64,000 bases of DNA from Gluconacetobacter diazotrophicus PA1 5 (GCF_000021325.1 NC_011365.1:3562001-3626000), one strand, 5' to 3'. Positions 45,900 to 56,106 are shown, counted from the first letter of the stretch. The notes: generated by a model not told the origin, from the letters alone. Program-made: numbers and translations.

Positions 45900-46193
45900 A
45901 TGACCGAGACACAGGGCCCCACCCCGGGTGAAGACCCCACCCTGGGCCAGGACGGATCGGTGCCCGAGGAACTGAGCCATTGCGGCGCGGTGGTCGACAA
46001 GGCCATCGAATACATGCTGGGCGAGAATCTGCCGCCCATCGCCATCGCCTCCGCCCTGCTGGGTGGCTCGCTGGGCCTGCTGGCCCGGACGATGAACCAG
46101 GCCACGATGCTGGCCATGCTGGAAAACGCCATGCACAGCGTCCGCTCGGGCGACCTGCATCCCGACCGCGACGCGGTGTCCCGGCCCGAATAG
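45900..46193 (+). CDS. small protein with a hydrophobic helix, unknown function
   Basis: 97 residues: acidic N-terminus, one moderately hydrophobic stretch PPIAIASALLGGSLGLLAR, then NQATMLAMLENAMHSVRSGDL. No family recognised. ATG 45900 has GGGAGAG upstream, and codon use is normal for the genome. It lies between the ATM1-type exporter and rpmB in the same direction. Confidence 0.6.
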   Translation: MTETQGPTPGEDPTLGQDGSVPEELSHCGAVVDKAIEYMLGENLPPIAIASALLGGSLGLLARTMNQATMLAMLENAMHSVRSGDLHPDRDAVSRPE

Positions 46194-46263
46194 CGCAGGG
46201 CGGCCGGGGGGCGGCAAGGGGAGGGTGAATCGGGCGAAAATGCCTCGAATCGTTCCTTTCGGC

Positions 46264-46292
46264 TTGACGGACCCCGCTACCTTGGCCATAAG
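46264..46292 (+). promoter_or_regulatory. candidate promoter of rpmB
   Basis: TTGACG (46264-46269) and CATAAG (46287-46292) at 17-bp spacing, 68 bp upstream of the rpmB start. Confidence 0.4.
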
Positions 46293-46359
46293 CCGCGCCT
46301 AATCTTGACGATCGTTGCCGGGCATCTTGCCTCGGCCCCAGTTATCCGAGGATGATACC

Positions 46360-46662
46360 ATGTCTCGCCGTTGCCAGATCACGGGCAAGGGCGTGCTGAC
46401 GGGAAATAACGTCAGCCACGCCAACAACAAGAGCCGCCGCCGTTTCCTGCCCAACCTGCAGGAAACGTCCCTGCTGTCCGATATCCTGGGCAGCGCCGTG
46501 CGTCTGCGCCTCAGCACCAACGGCATCCGCACGGTCGAGCATAACGGTGGTCTGGACGCGTTCCTGCTGTCGACCCCGAACCGCAAGCTGCCGACCGAGG
46601 CCCAGGCCCTGAAGCGCCGCATCCTGCGCGCCAAGGAAAAGAAGGCCGAAGCCACGGCGTAA
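46360..46662 (+). CDS. rpmB: 50S ribosomal protein L28
   Basis: 100 residues starting [20 protein letters not shown], followed by [14 protein letters not shown]. Standard alphaproteobacterial L28, not followed by rpmG. The 205-bp gap to fusA contains a short perfect stem (GCCTGAC/GTCAGGC near 46722). Confidence 0.96.
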   Translation: MSRRCQITGKGVLTGNNVSHANNKSRRRFLPNLQETSLLSDILGSAVRLRLSTNGIRTVEHNGGLDAFLLSTPNRKLPTEAQALKRRILRAKEKKAEATA

Positions 46663-46867
46663 GGTTCCGGCATCGGGCCCGGCGCGACTTTTCGGTCGAA
46701 CCGGGCTTGCATGTTCCAGGCGCCTGACGCATGTCAGGCCCAACTGTCTATTTCGCCGGTCTGCATCTTCCGGAACCCCGGTTTCGGGGCGGGGGCAGCT
46801 TCCGGCTCCGGCAGGCGCGAGGGGAAGGGTTCCGTTCGCGCCTGAATTGTTTTGTGGAGGTTCCCCC

Positions 46868-48955
46868 GTGTCCGAAAAGTCCGATCTTTCGCTGATTCGC
46901 AATATCGGCATCACCGCGCACATCGATGCCGGCAAGACCACGACCACCGAGCGGATTCTGTATTACACCGGCGTCTCTCACAAGATCGGTGAGGTCCATG
47001 AGGGCAACACCACGACCGACTACATGGACCAGGAACGCGAGCGTGGCATCACGATCACCTCGGCCGCCGTCACCTGCGAATGGAATGGTCGCCGCATCAA
47101 CATCATCGACACCCCTGGCCACATCGATTTCAACATCGAGGTGAACCGCAGCCTGCGCGTGCTCGACGGCGCGGTGTTCATCATCGAGGGCGTGGCCGGC
47201 GTGCAGCCGCAGTCCGAGACCAACTGGCGCCTGGCGGACCGCTACAACGTTCCGCGCATCATCTTCATCAACAAGCTGGACCGCACCGGCGCCGACTTCT
47301 ACCGCGCGTTCGACACGCTGAAGGAGAAGCTGGACATCGTCGCGATTCCGCTCCAGCTGCCGATCGGGGCCGAGGAAAACTTCGTCGGCGTGGTCGACCT
47401 GGTCGAGATGAAGGCCATTGTCTGGGAAGGCGGTGAGCTGGGCGCGAAGTACCATGACGAGGAAATCCCGGCCGACCTGCTGGAAAAGGCCAAGGAAGCC
47501 CGTCAGGAACTGCTCGACACCGCCCTGTCCGTCGACGAGAAGGCGATGGAGGAGTATTTCGAGAACGGCGACGTCGATGTCGCGACCCTGAAGCGCTGCA
47601 TCAAGAAGGGCACGATCTCGGGTGAGTTCCGTCCCGTCCTGTGCGGCACGGCCTTCAAGAACAAGGGCGTGCAGCCGCTGCTGGACGCGGTCATCGACTT
47701 CCTGCCGGCGCCTGACGATGTCGAGGGCATCCGCATCGCGCCGCCCGAGGACGAAGAGGTCGACGAGAACAAGCTGCCGATCATCCCGGTCGATCCGGAC
47801 GGCAAGTTCGCCGGCCTGGCGTTCAAGATCATCAACGACAAGTACGGCACCCTGACCTTCGTGCGCGTCTATCGCGGCGTGCTGCGTTCGGGCGATTCGG
47901 TCCTGAACACCACGAAGGGCCACAAGGAGCGTATCGGCCGCATCTTCCAGATGCACGCCGACAAGCGCCAGGAAGTGAAGGAAGTCCACGCCGGCGACAT
48001 CGCCGCGTTCGTGGGCCTGAAGGACACGCAGACCGGTGACACGCTGGCCGATGCCGCCGATCCGGTGGTGCTGGAGCGTATGAGCTTCCCGGTGCCGGTC
48101 ATCGACATCTCGGTCGAGCCGAAGACCAAGGACGGCGTCGAGAAGATGACGCTGGCGCTGCAGAAGCTGGCGGGTGAAGACCCCTCGCTGCGCCTGAAGA
48201 CGGACCAGGAAACCGGCCAGACCATCCTGTCGGGCATGGGCGAGTTGCACCTGGACATCATCATCGACCGCCTGCGCCGCGAATACGGCGTGGATGCGAA
48301 CATCGGCGCGCCGCAGGTGGCCTATCGCGAGACGATCACCCAGCCGCATGTCGAGACCTACACCCACAAGAAGCAGTCGGGTGGTTCGGGCCAGTTCGCC
48401 GAAGTGAAGATCGAGTTCGCGCCGCTGGAGCGGAACGAGGAGATCAAGTTCGAGAACAAGGTCGTCGGCGGCACCGTGCCGAAGGAATACATTCCGGCGG
48501 TCGAAAAGGGCATCCGCATGCAGGCCTCGACGGGCGTGCTGGCCGGCTTCCCGACCGTGGACTTCAAGTACACGCTGCTGGACGGCAAGTACCATGACGT
48601 CGACTCCTCGGCGCTGGCGTTCGAAATCGCCGCCAAGGCCTGCTTCCGTGAAGGCATGAAGAAGGCCGGCCCGGTGATCCTGGAGCCGATCATGGATGTC
48701 GAGGTCACGACGCCGAACGACCATGTCGGCGACGTGGTGGGCGACCTGAACCGTCGCCGCGGCATGATCCAGAACCAGGAAAGCTCGGGCTCGACCGTCA
48801 TGGTCCGCGCGCAGGTGCCGCTGAAGGAAATGTTCGGCTACATCTCGCACCTGCGTTCGATCACGAAGGGCCGTGCGTCCTTCACGATGCAGTTCCATCA
48901 CTACGACCCGGTGCCGCGCAACGTGGCCGAAGAGATCATGGCCAAGTCGGCCTGA
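46868..48955 (+). CDS. fusA: elongation factor G
   Basis: Ribosomal translocase GTPase. 695 residues: [13 protein letters not shown] (G1), [10 protein letters not shown] (switch), DTPGHIDF (G3), [10 protein letters not shown] (G4) and the C-terminal domains with [10 protein letters not shown] and SLKEMFGY-like [18 protein letters not shown] 46868 has a GGAGG 6-7 bases upstream, better than the earlier in-frame TTG. It is not flanked by rpsL, rpsG or tuf as in the usual str operon. A strong terminator follows. Confidence 0.96.
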   Translation: MSEKSDLSLIRNIGITAHIDAGKTTTTERILYYTGVSHKIGEVHEGNTTTDYMDQERERGITITSAAVTCEWNGRRINIIDTPGHIDFNIEVNRSLRVLDGAVFIIEGVAGVQPQSETNWRLADRYNVPRIIFINKLDRTGADFYRAFDTLKEKLDIVAIPLQLPIGAEENFVGVVDLVEMKAIVWEGGELGAKYHDEEIPADLLEKAKEARQELLDTALSVDEKAMEEYFENGDVDVATLKRCIKKGTISGEFRPVLCGTAFKNKGVQPLLDAVIDFLPAPDDVEGIRIAPPEDEEVDENKLPIIPVDPDGKFAGLAFKIINDKYGTLTFVRVYRGVLRSGDSVLNTTKGHKERIGRIFQMHADKRQEVKEVHAGDIAAFVGLKDTQTGDTLADAADPVVLERMSFPVPVIDISVEPKTKDGVEKMTLALQKLAGEDPSLRLKTDQETGQTILSGMGELHLDIIIDRLRREYGVDANIGAPQVAYRETITQPHVETYTHKKQSGGSGQFAEVKIEFAPLERNEEIKFENKVVGGTVPKEYIPAVEKGIRMQASTGVLAGFPTVDFKYTLLDGKYHDVDSSALAFEIAAKACFREGMKKAGPVILEPIMDVEVTTPNDHVGDVVGDLNRRRGMIQNQESSGSTVMVRAQVPLKEMFGYISHLRSITKGRASFTMQFHHYDPVPRNVAEEIMAKSA

Positions 48956-48978
48956 TCCCGACCGGATCGCAACGAAAG

Positions 48979-49009
48979 AAGCCGGCCCCTCGCGGGGCCG
49001 GCTTTTTTT
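48979..49009 (+). terminator. rho-independent terminator of fusA
   Basis: GCCGGCCCC and GGGGCCGGC form a 9-bp stem with loop TCGC, followed by seven T. Confidence 0.92.
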
Positions 49010-49032
49010 ATGGAGAAACGACCGGGTCTTCC

Positions 49033-50667
49033 TTATTGCGGCCCGGCCTGGTTGTCCGTGCGCCGGATGAAATCCGCGATATTGTCATGCAGTTGCGTCA
49101 GGGACGGCACGTTGGCATAGACCATGTGCCCGGACTGATATTGCTGGAATTCGATGTTCTTCTGCAGCGCTGCCGGGACCGGCAGATGCTGCATTTCGTA
49201 GATCCCCTCGTAATACGGGGTGGCGAGGTCGAAATATCCGGCGTTCAGCATGATCTTCAGCGTCGGATTGGTCTTCAGCGCCTGTGCCAGGTCCGGCATG
49301 ACGTTGGCGGGCCCGTCCGAGGCCGGGGTGTCGGGGCCGCCGGGGGCATGGTGGAAATCCCAGTGCGGGATGGCGATTTCCGCCCGGTAGGCCAGCCCAT
49401 CGCCATAATTCAGGACCTTGCGCACATAGTCGTTGAACAGCGACACGTACGCCGAACTGATCGAGGTCGATTGCGGATCATACCCGGCCTCCTGGCTCAG
49501 CGGGTCCAGGCTGGGGCCCGAGAAGCGGGTATCCAGCCGCCCGGTGGTCGTGTCGCTGTCCGATTGCAGGGTCTTGGAAAACTCGCCGCCGTCGATCCGC
49601 AGGTCGGCCCGGCGGATATAATCGGCGGGCAGGCCGGTATAGGCATGCAGCCGGTCGATGATGCGCGCGCGCTCGGCCTGCGGCAGCGCCGCGCCCTGCT
49701 GCAGGGCCACCAGATAGTCCGTGCTGGCGAAATGCTCGACCTCGGCCAGGAAGGCCTTCAGGTCGGCGGGTTGCTGCGGCAGCTTGTGATGGTACCACGC
49801 CGTGGCGGCATAGGTCGGCAGGGCGAGGACGAAGGGTTCGTCCTCGCCGGGATTCAGCGTCGGCTGGTCGACGCTGTTGTCGTAGCTGAGGATCTGCGAC
49901 AGCAGGATCACGCCGTTGAAATCGATGTTTTCCTGGTTCTGCAGATCGTTGATCAACACGGCGGACCGCATGGTGCCGTAGCTTTCGCCGAACAGGTATT
50001 TGGGCGAATTGTAGCGGCCGAATTTCGCCAGGAACTGGGTGACGAAGCTGGTGAAGGCCTGTGCGTCCTCATCCACGCCCCAGAACTGCTTTTCCTTGTC
50101 CTTGCCGGTGATCCGGCCGAAGCCGGTGCCGGGCGCGTCGATGAAGACCAGGTCGGTCGCGTCCAGCAGGCTCTGCGGATTGTCGATCAGCCGGTAGGGG
50201 CTGGCGGGGGTATGGGTATCGTCGGCGGTCACCACCCGGCGCGGACCGAACGCGCCCATGTGCAGCCACACCGAGGACGATCCCGGCCCGCCGTTGAAGA
50301 CGAAGGTGATGGGCCGGGATTCGGGCCGGGCATCCTTGCGGAAATAGGCGACATAGAACATCGACGCCGTGGCGTCGGGGTTGCCGTCGGTGGTGTGGAC
50401 GTCGCTGCCCGGGGTCTCCTGATGGACGATATCGTCCGAATCGTCCCATTTCTGCGGATGTACCAGCAGGGTGCCCGCCACGGCCTGATAGGCGATGGTC
50501 TTGCCGCCGATCGTCACGGTTCCGCTGCTGGTCCGCTCCACCGCCGGCGCGGCATGGGCGGGGGCGTGGACGGCATGGGGCGCATCGGCGCGGTCATCGG
50601 CCCGGGCGGGCATCTGGCCCAGGCATAGCAGCGAGGCCGATAGCAAAAGCGACAGGCGTGTCTTCAA
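49033..50667 (-). CDS. secreted S10 family serine carboxypeptidase-like protein
   Basis: 544 residues with a signal peptide (MKTRLSLLLSASLLCLGQMPARA). The carboxypeptidase Y-type fold is shown by FVFNGGPGSSSVWLHMGAFGP (oxyanion region), FIDAPGTGFG, the nucleophile LFGESYGTMRS, the Asp region MLNAGYFDLATPYY and the His in YQSGHMVY. It probably acts in the periplasm or outside on peptides. The start is TTG 50667 with GGAGAGAG upstream and the signal peptide directly after it. Confidence 0.9.
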   Translation of the reverse strand: MKTRLSLLLSASLLCLGQMPARADDRADAPHAVHAPAHAAPAVERTSSGTVTIGGKTIAYQAVAGTLLVHPQKWDDSDDIVHQETPGSDVHTTDGNPDATASMFYVAYFRKDARPESRPITFVFNGGPGSSSVWLHMGAFGPRRVVTADDTHTPASPYRLIDNPQSLLDATDLVFIDAPGTGFGRITGKDKEKQFWGVDEDAQAFTSFVTQFLAKFGRYNSPKYLFGESYGTMRSAVLINDLQNQENIDFNGVILLSQILSYDNSVDQPTLNPGEDEPFVLALPTYAATAWYHHKLPQQPADLKAFLAEVEHFASTDYLVALQQGAALPQAERARIIDRLHAYTGLPADYIRRADLRIDGGEFSKTLQSDSDTTTGRLDTRFSGPSLDPLSQEAGYDPQSTSISSAYVSLFNDYVRKVLNYGDGLAYRAEIAIPHWDFHHAPGGPDTPASDGPANVMPDLAQALKTNPTLKIMLNAGYFDLATPYYEGIYEMQHLPVPAALQKNIEFQQYQSGHMVYANVPSLTQLHDNIADFIRRTDNQAGPQ

Positions 50668-50727
50668 CTCTCTCTCCGAACAGGATCGTCCGGCACGCAG
50701 GGGCCGGAGAGGGGGGGAATACCGGGC

Positions 50728-51576
50728 TTATGCCGGATGGGGGCTGCCCGCGCGGCCGGGGCGGCCGGGGGCGACGCGCCAGCCATCATGCCCGTGAACC
50801 GCGTGCCCGTCCTCCCGCAATTTTTCCAGATGCGCCAGCAGGTTCATCTCCGCCGCGCGATGCAGGGCCGGGGGCACGGCGCGATAGACGCGGCGCATCA
50901 TGTCCTCCAGCGTGGCCGGGACGGCATCCAGGGCCGCCAGGATGGTGGCCTCGCGCGTCAGGCGATGGTCGATCAGGGCCCGGATGCAGGCGGCGGGGGC
51001 GGTGATCGAGGGCCCATGGGCAGGCAGCAGCAGGCGCGCGTCCAGCGCATCGATTCGCGCCAGCCCGTCGAGGAACTGGCGGACCGAACCCTGCGGGGCC
51101 GGGGGGACCATCGTCGTGGACCAGCCCATGATGTGGTCCCCGGTGAACACGATGCCGTCCGCCGTGACGAAGCAGAGATGGTCGGTGGCGTGACCGGGGG
51201 TATGCACGGCCGTCAGGCCGGCGATGGCGGAGCCGTCATCCAGTGCGATATCGGGGGTGAAATCGGCGACGGCGCTGTGGCGAAAGCCGCAGACCGGCGC
51301 GCCTGTCGCGGCCCCCAGGGGGCGCGCGCCCGTCAGATGATCGCGATGCGTATGGGTCAGCAGGATATGCGTGACGGGACCCGCCGCCGCGCGAATGGCG
51401 TGCAGGTGGGCGGGATCGTCCGATCCGGGATCGATGATCGCGGTGCCCCCGGGATGATCGACCAGCCAGCAATTGGTGCCGTTCCCGGTCATCGCTCCGG
51501 GATTGGGGGCGACGATCCGCCGGATGCCGGGTGCGGCCGCCAGCGGCTGCCCGACCGGCGGCGCGGCCTCGCGCAC
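50728..51576 (-). CDS. metallo-beta-lactamase-fold hydrolase (LACTB2-like)
   Basis: 282 residues. Zinc ligands in LLTHTHRDHLTG, HTPGHATDHLC, FTGDHIMG and LPAHGPSI; the C-terminal winged-helix-like region (MMRRVYRAVPPALHRAAEMNLLAHLEKL) is as in LACTB2/glyoxalase II-like relatives, some of which are RNases. The start is GTG 51576. It lies between the S10 peptidase gene and the PEPC-like gene on the same strand. Confidence 0.87.
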   Translation of the reverse strand: MREAAPPVGQPLAAAPGIRRIVAPNPGAMTGNGTNCWLVDHPGGTAIIDPGSDDPAHLHAIRAAAGPVTHILLTHTHRDHLTGARPLGAATGAPVCGFRHSAVADFTPDIALDDGSAIAGLTAVHTPGHATDHLCFVTADGIVFTGDHIMGWSTTMVPPAPQGSVRQFLDGLARIDALDARLLLPAHGPSITAPAACIRALIDHRLTREATILAALDAVPATLEDMMRRVYRAVPPALHRAAEMNLLAHLEKLREDGHAVHGHDGWRVAPGRPGRAGSPHPA

Positions 51577-51614
51577 CTGCCAGGTCCGGCGGGTGCGGCG
51601 TTCGGGCGAAGCGT

Positions 51615-54428
51615 TCAGCCGAAGGCCCCGACATGGTGCATGATCGCCGTGCCGGTTTCACGGACCAGATTGAACAGGTGCAGCATCGGCTCGAAAATCT
51701 CGGCGTGCTCGCGGATATAGGCCCCTTCGTTCCGTGGGCCGTGGTCCTCGTGATAATCCAGGTCCAGTCCGCCGCCGGTGACCGAGGGGAAGATATAGTC
51801 CAGCTCCCGCAGCGCGGCGGGAATTTCCAGGCACAGCACCCGCGTCGTCAGTTCGTCGCGCGAAAAGGCGTTGCGCGGCGAAAAGTAGGGAATGCGGGTG
51901 GATAGCAGCCAGATCCGCTCGATGGTGGCGATGCGGATCGCGTGCAGCAGCTTTTCCTCGGCCCCCATGGCGGGGGCCTGTTGCCAGGCGCGGCGCAGCG
52001 CCAGGTGGTCCGACTGGATGCGGCGGAACATGGCCTGGGTGCTGGCCCAGAAATTCAGCCGCTCCAGCCCGTGCATCAGCGCCAGGTAGGCATCGCGCCG
52101 CGCGGGGTCGGACTCGGCGGTGGCGCGGTCCAGCCACATGTCGGGGTCCAGCATGTAGACCACGGCGCGCAGTACCGTATCGTCGGAATGCGCCAGCGCA
52201 TGCGATGCGAAATCCAGCGCCCGGCGGAAGCGCGGGCTGCGGCTGAGGAATTCCTCGAACGTCTCGGGGTGGCGGGCGGCGGCCGTGCCCAGCCCCTGGA
52301 TGGTGTTCGCGCACCAGCCCAGTTGCTGCAGGATGGCGTTGTTGGGAATGGCGCGGAGCTGGCTGGGGTGGGTGATGCGGCTGGCGGCGGCGCCGGAATC
52401 GCTCTGCCGGGCCGATGGGCGGGACCCCGTCTTGTCGATCAGCGACGGGCCGAAGGCGCCCAGCAGCGCGGCATAGCCCGGATCTTCGACCAGTCCGGCC
52501 ATGCCGGCCCCGATGGTCGAGAAGAAATCGGCCGAAAAATCGGGCTGGTCATAGACCGGGTCGCGATCGACCACGGTATGCGCGAAGACATGCGACGCGA
52601 TGATGCTGATGGTCGCGTCGGCCAGCGCCTGGGTGCCGAACAGCAGATAGCCGTCACCGCCCTGGAAGGCCGTTTCCTCGCGGATGCGCAGGCCGGCATC
52701 GGCGAAGACGGCGCGGGCGTGCAGCGGCGACAGGTAATCCAGCCGGTCGGACAGGCGGAACGGATGCGCGCCGCGCCCGATGCTCTCGCCATGGGTGTCG
52801 AACAGGATGACCTCGACATCCGTCAGGTTCCAGCGCCGCAGCAATTCGCAGATCTTCAGCCGCAGCCGCTCGATCAGGTAGGTCGCGGCCAGCTGCCCGA
52901 CATAGCGGCCGGAATCGGAATAGCCGAATTGCAGGCTCAGCTTGCCGGTGCGGCGCAGATACTCGCGCCAGTGCGGGGAATGCAGCGCTTCCTCGACGAT
53001 ATGGGCGCCGTTCTCCAGCGCCTCCTGCGTCTCGAACAGCGGCGAGATCTCGACATGTTCCTCGATGCCGAAGGTCCGGGCCAGCCACAGGGCGGCCAGC
53101 AGCGTATAGCCGCTCTCGGTCTCGGCGATCAGGAAACGGACCGGGCTCTCGCGGTCGATGTGGCGCACGATCTGGCGCACCGTCATCATCAGGCGCGCGG
53201 CCGTCGCCTGTTCGACCAGCAGCGATCCGAAATCGATGTTGACCGGCTGGACGTGGTCCAGTGCCTCGTTGATGCGGCTGAGCAGCGCGCGGCGCTGCGA
53301 CGGGATCTCGGGACTGTCGTCGATGCCCAGGCGCTGGCGCGCGACGTTGTGGATCTGCGTCGAATTCAGCCGGACATGGGTGTGGGCTGCGGCCATGCCG
53401 TGGGCCATCAGGCCGGCCCGGGCGATGGCCAGGGCCATCCGGTCGTCCGGCGGCGCGGTGTCGATGGCTTCCTGGAACGAGGACGCCAGTTCGCTGGCGC
53501 CCATGATCGCGTCCTCGCGCCGGCCGATCAGCACGGCGGCGAATGCGGCGACGGAATCGGGGCCGGGCGCCGCGCCCACGGGGCAGGCCTCGATCTGGTC
53601 CGTGACCGCGTCCAGCGCGCGGGCCACGCGTTCATGCAGCCCGTCGGCCACCGGGCGCAGCGGGGTGATCTGGTCGCGCAGCCGTTCAAGCTGCAGGCGC
53701 TTCATGCGCAGCCGCAGGCGGATCGTGTCCCACCAGCCGATATCGGTCCGCCCGTCCGTGTCGTACCCGACCCAGGTGGTCAGGATCACGGGTCGGGGGC
53801 TCAGCACCGACCATTCGTGGGGCCAGCGGGTGCGGGCCTCGGCCAGCAGGATTCCGGTCAGCCGGTCCAGCGCGTTGCGCCCGCGCACGATCGCGGCCGA
53901 GGCCAGGGCGAATTCTTCCTCCAGCGTCGGCGGGGCGGGGCGGCGGTGGGTGGCCAGGGCCGGCACCGTGCCGGTACGCCCGTCATCGGACGATGCCAGC
54001 GTCGCCAGCACGTCATAGACGGGGTTGGCCAGGGCGAAGGTCGGATGGGCGGTGAACACGGCCGCGAAGCGGCTGCGTTCCAGGTTCTTGCGGAAATGCC
54101 CGAAATTCGGCGGGGTGCCGTCCGGTCCGGGTTCGCTGGCGACGGTCTGCGCCACGCCGCGCATCCGCCCGGCGATGGCGGCGTCATCCGTGCCCCCGAC
54201 ATAGGCATGCAGCCGCGCCGCCCGGTCGCGGAACGCCGTGTCGCGCAACTGGCGCACCACCTGTTCCAGCGTGTCGGTGGTCAGGGTGCCGGCCGTCAGC
54301 TGGCGGCCGATTCGGCGCGCCAGGGCGATGATGGGATTGCCCGATGACGAGTTCTCGTGATCCGCGACAGCTTGCCGCGTAAGGTCGAGCAGCATCTCTG
54401 CCGCATCGCGGGTGGGGGTATCGGTCAT
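51615..54428 (-). CDS. phosphoenolpyruvate carboxylase-like protein with altered active-site motifs
   Basis: 937-residue protein of the PEP carboxylase fold. Family landmarks kept are FTAHPT (126-130), PLFET (463-467), YSDS (503-506), IGRG (550-553), GSRPSAR and RAIP. Differences from canonical PEPC are the final Glu of TAHPTE replaced by Phe131, the WMGGDRDGN site reading WVGYDTDGR (219-227), the lysine after YSDSA replaced in YSDSGR, and the Gly-rich HGRGGSIGRGG loop reading THGESIGRGA. It may be an enzyme with changed chemistry or a non-catalytic relative; calling it an anaplerotic PEPC would be unsafe. ATG 54428 chosen. Confidence 0.75.
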   Translation of the reverse strand: MTDTPTRDAAEMLLDLTRQAVADHENSSSGNPIIALARRIGRQLTAGTLTTDTLEQVVRQLRDTAFRDRAARLHAYVGGTDDAAIAGRMRGVAQTVASEPGPDGTPPNFGHFRKNLERSRFAAVFTAHPTFALANPVYDVLATLASSDDGRTGTVPALATHRRPAPPTLEEEFALASAAIVRGRNALDRLTGILLAEARTRWPHEWSVLSPRPVILTTWVGYDTDGRTDIGWWDTIRLRLRMKRLQLERLRDQITPLRPVADGLHERVARALDAVTDQIEACPVGAAPGPDSVAAFAAVLIGRREDAIMGASELASSFQEAIDTAPPDDRMALAIARAGLMAHGMAAAHTHVRLNSTQIHNVARQRLGIDDSPEIPSQRRALLSRINEALDHVQPVNIDFGSLLVEQATAARLMMTVRQIVRHIDRESPVRFLIAETESGYTLLAALWLARTFGIEEHVEISPLFETQEALENGAHIVEEALHSPHWREYLRRTGKLSLQFGYSDSGRYVGQLAATYLIERLRLKICELLRRWNLTDVEVILFDTHGESIGRGAHPFRLSDRLDYLSPLHARAVFADAGLRIREETAFQGGDGYLLFGTQALADATISIIASHVFAHTVVDRDPVYDQPDFSADFFSTIGAGMAGLVEDPGYAALLGAFGPSLIDKTGSRPSARQSDSGAAASRITHPSQLRAIPNNAILQQLGWCANTIQGLGTAAARHPETFEEFLSRSPRFRRALDFASHALAHSDDTVLRAVVYMLDPDMWLDRATAESDPARRDAYLALMHGLERLNFWASTQAMFRRIQSDHLALRRAWQQAPAMGAEEKLLHAIRIATIERIWLLSTRIPYFSPRNAFSRDELTTRVLCLEIPAALRELDYIFPSVTGGGLDLDYHEDHGPRNEGAYIREHAEIFEPMLHLFNLVRETGTAIMHHVGAFG

Positions 54429-54650
54429 CGCGGGGCCCAATCATCCATTCCGTGCGTGGCGGCAAGGTTCCATGTTCGCGTTCCCATCGCAATGTCTGCC
54501 GGGGCAACTTCACGCCGAATTTCGCCGAAACCGGGGCTGTCGGTCCCCCGGGCGGCCCCCCGGGCGGCCTTCGCGGGCAGCATCAATGTGACCGGTGGCC
54601 GGCGTGGGGGGTGCTTGGGTCGGCGCGCGGGGGGTGGTATCCACGGAGGG

Positions 54651-55964
54651 ATGAACACGATCCCCACTGCGGAGAACACGCTGTCCGAAGCGGACAGGGC
54701 AGCCTGGCTGAATCTGCGGCGCTACCGTCGCGCGGCCACGGGACTGCTGGCGGGGATGGGCGTGCTGACCGCCGCGGGATACGCGGCGCCGGCCGCGGGC
54801 CTGGTGGGGGACGGGCTGTGGCTGGATGTCCTGCGGTCCGGCGCCAAGGCCGGGGTGGTGGGCGGGCTGGCCGACTGGTTTGCCGTCACCGCGCTGTTCC
54901 GCCATCCGCTGGGCCTGCCGATTCCCCATACCGCCATCCTGCCGGCCCAGAAGGCCCGGCTGGGCGAGGCGCTGGGCCGTTTTGTCGCCACCCATGTCTT
55001 TACCGAGGACGACGTCAACGCGGCGCTGGACCGGATCGACCTGCCGGAAATCGTGGCCGGCCTGCTGGACGACCCCGCGACGGCGGAGACCGTCAGCCGC
55101 ATGCTGGCCGGCGCGGCCCCCGGGGTGATGAACCGGCTGGAGGACGGCCGTGCCGGATCGGCCATGGGGCGGATCATGCCCATGATCCTGGGCGGCGAGG
55201 ACGTGGCCCCCATCGTGGCGCGGACCCTGCGCGCGCTGGTCGAGGGCGACCGCCACCAGGAAGTCCTGTCCTTCCTGCTGGCCCGGCTGAAGGACGGGCT
55301 GAAGGCCAAGGAGGCATCGCTGCGCGCGATGATCGAGGACCGCGTGCGCGAGCAGGGCGGCCGCGTCCTGGGCTGGGCCATCGGCGGGTCGATCGCGACC
55401 AAGGTCCTGGTCGCGGTGAACCAGGAACTGGACCGTGTCGATCCCCAGAACTCGGAACTGCGCGAGAGCTTCACGAACTGGGTCCGTGGCGAGATCGACC
55501 GGATCGAGACCGATCCCGAACGCCGCCGGGACATCACCGGCGCGATCATGGGCGTGGTGACCCATGACAGTATCCGGGGCTGGAGCGGCGATGTCTGGCG
55601 GCGGATGCGCGTGATGATCGAGGCCGACATGCGCCGCCCCGACGGATGGTCCGCGTCGATCGTCCAGGACACGCTGCTGCGCCTGGCCGACCAGATGCGC
55701 ACCGATGCGGCATTGCGCGAGCGGATGGTCGGCACCGCGCGGCGCATGATCCTGGGCAGCCTGCCGTTCCTGCGCGAACGCCTGTCGCGCTTCATCGCCT
55801 CGGTGGTGGCGGGATGGGATGCCGACCTGCTGTCGTCGCGCCTGGAATTACGGGTCGGCAAGGACCTGCAGTTCGTCAGGCTGAACGGCACGCTGGTCGG
55901 TTTCCTGGCCGGGGCGGGCCTGTCGCTGCTGCTGCAACTGCTCTTCGGCCGGGGCGCCGGCTGA
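54651..55964 (+). CDS. DUF445 family membrane protein
   Basis: 437 residues. N-terminal hydrophobic helix (~28-50), then the DUF445 signature GAKAGVVGGLADWFAVTALFRHPLGLPIPHTAIL, long helical repeats and a C-terminal LNGTLVGFLAGAGLSLLLQLLF anchor. Function unknown; E. coli YjiN belongs here. ATG 54651 has CGGAGGG directly upstream. It is divergent from the PEPC-like gene. Confidence 0.87.
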   Translation: MNTIPTAENTLSEADRAAWLNLRRYRRAATGLLAGMGVLTAAGYAAPAAGLVGDGLWLDVLRSGAKAGVVGGLADWFAVTALFRHPLGLPIPHTAILPAQKARLGEALGRFVATHVFTEDDVNAALDRIDLPEIVAGLLDDPATAETVSRMLAGAAPGVMNRLEDGRAGSAMGRIMPMILGGEDVAPIVARTLRALVEGDRHQEVLSFLLARLKDGLKAKEASLRAMIEDRVREQGGRVLGWAIGGSIATKVLVAVNQELDRVDPQNSELRESFTNWVRGEIDRIETDPERRRDITGAIMGVVTHDSIRGWSGDVWRRMRVMIEADMRRPDGWSASIVQDTLLRLADQMRTDAALRERMVGTARRMILGSLPFLRERLSRFIASVVAGWDADLLSSRLELRVGKDLQFVRLNGTLVGFLAGAGLSLLLQLLFGRGAG

Positions 55965-55974
55965 CGCTCCGCGG

Positions 55975-55993
55975 GGCGATATCCCTTATCGCC
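55975..55993. other. hairpin after the DUF445 gene
   Basis: GGCGATA and TATCGCC form a perfect 7-bp stem with a 5-base loop. On the minus strand TTT precedes it, on the plus strand AAAA follows, so terminator function is weak. Confidence 0.35.
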
Positions 55994-56106
55994 AAAAGGT
56001 GATCTCGGCATCGCCGGCCCGCATCGTACGGCCGGTGGCGCGGCCAAAGGGGTGCTGAACTGCGCCGATTGCACTTGACGCTGGCGTCGCGGCGAAGCAT
56101 CTGGGT

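Noticed and set aside
46664-46760. Terminator after rpmB
   Set aside because: Imperfect stems (GCCCGG/CCGGGC and GCCTGAC/GTCAGGC) lack a T-run, so termination cannot be claimed.
46748-48901. 717-codon minus-strand open frame opposite fusA
   Set aside because: Antisense to EF-G; its pattern follows the sense codons and shows no family motif.
51942-54347. 801-codon plus-strand open frame opposite the PEPC-like gene
   Set aside because: Arg/Gln/Gly-rich artefact of GC-rich antisense sequence; the PEPC-like frame has real motifs.
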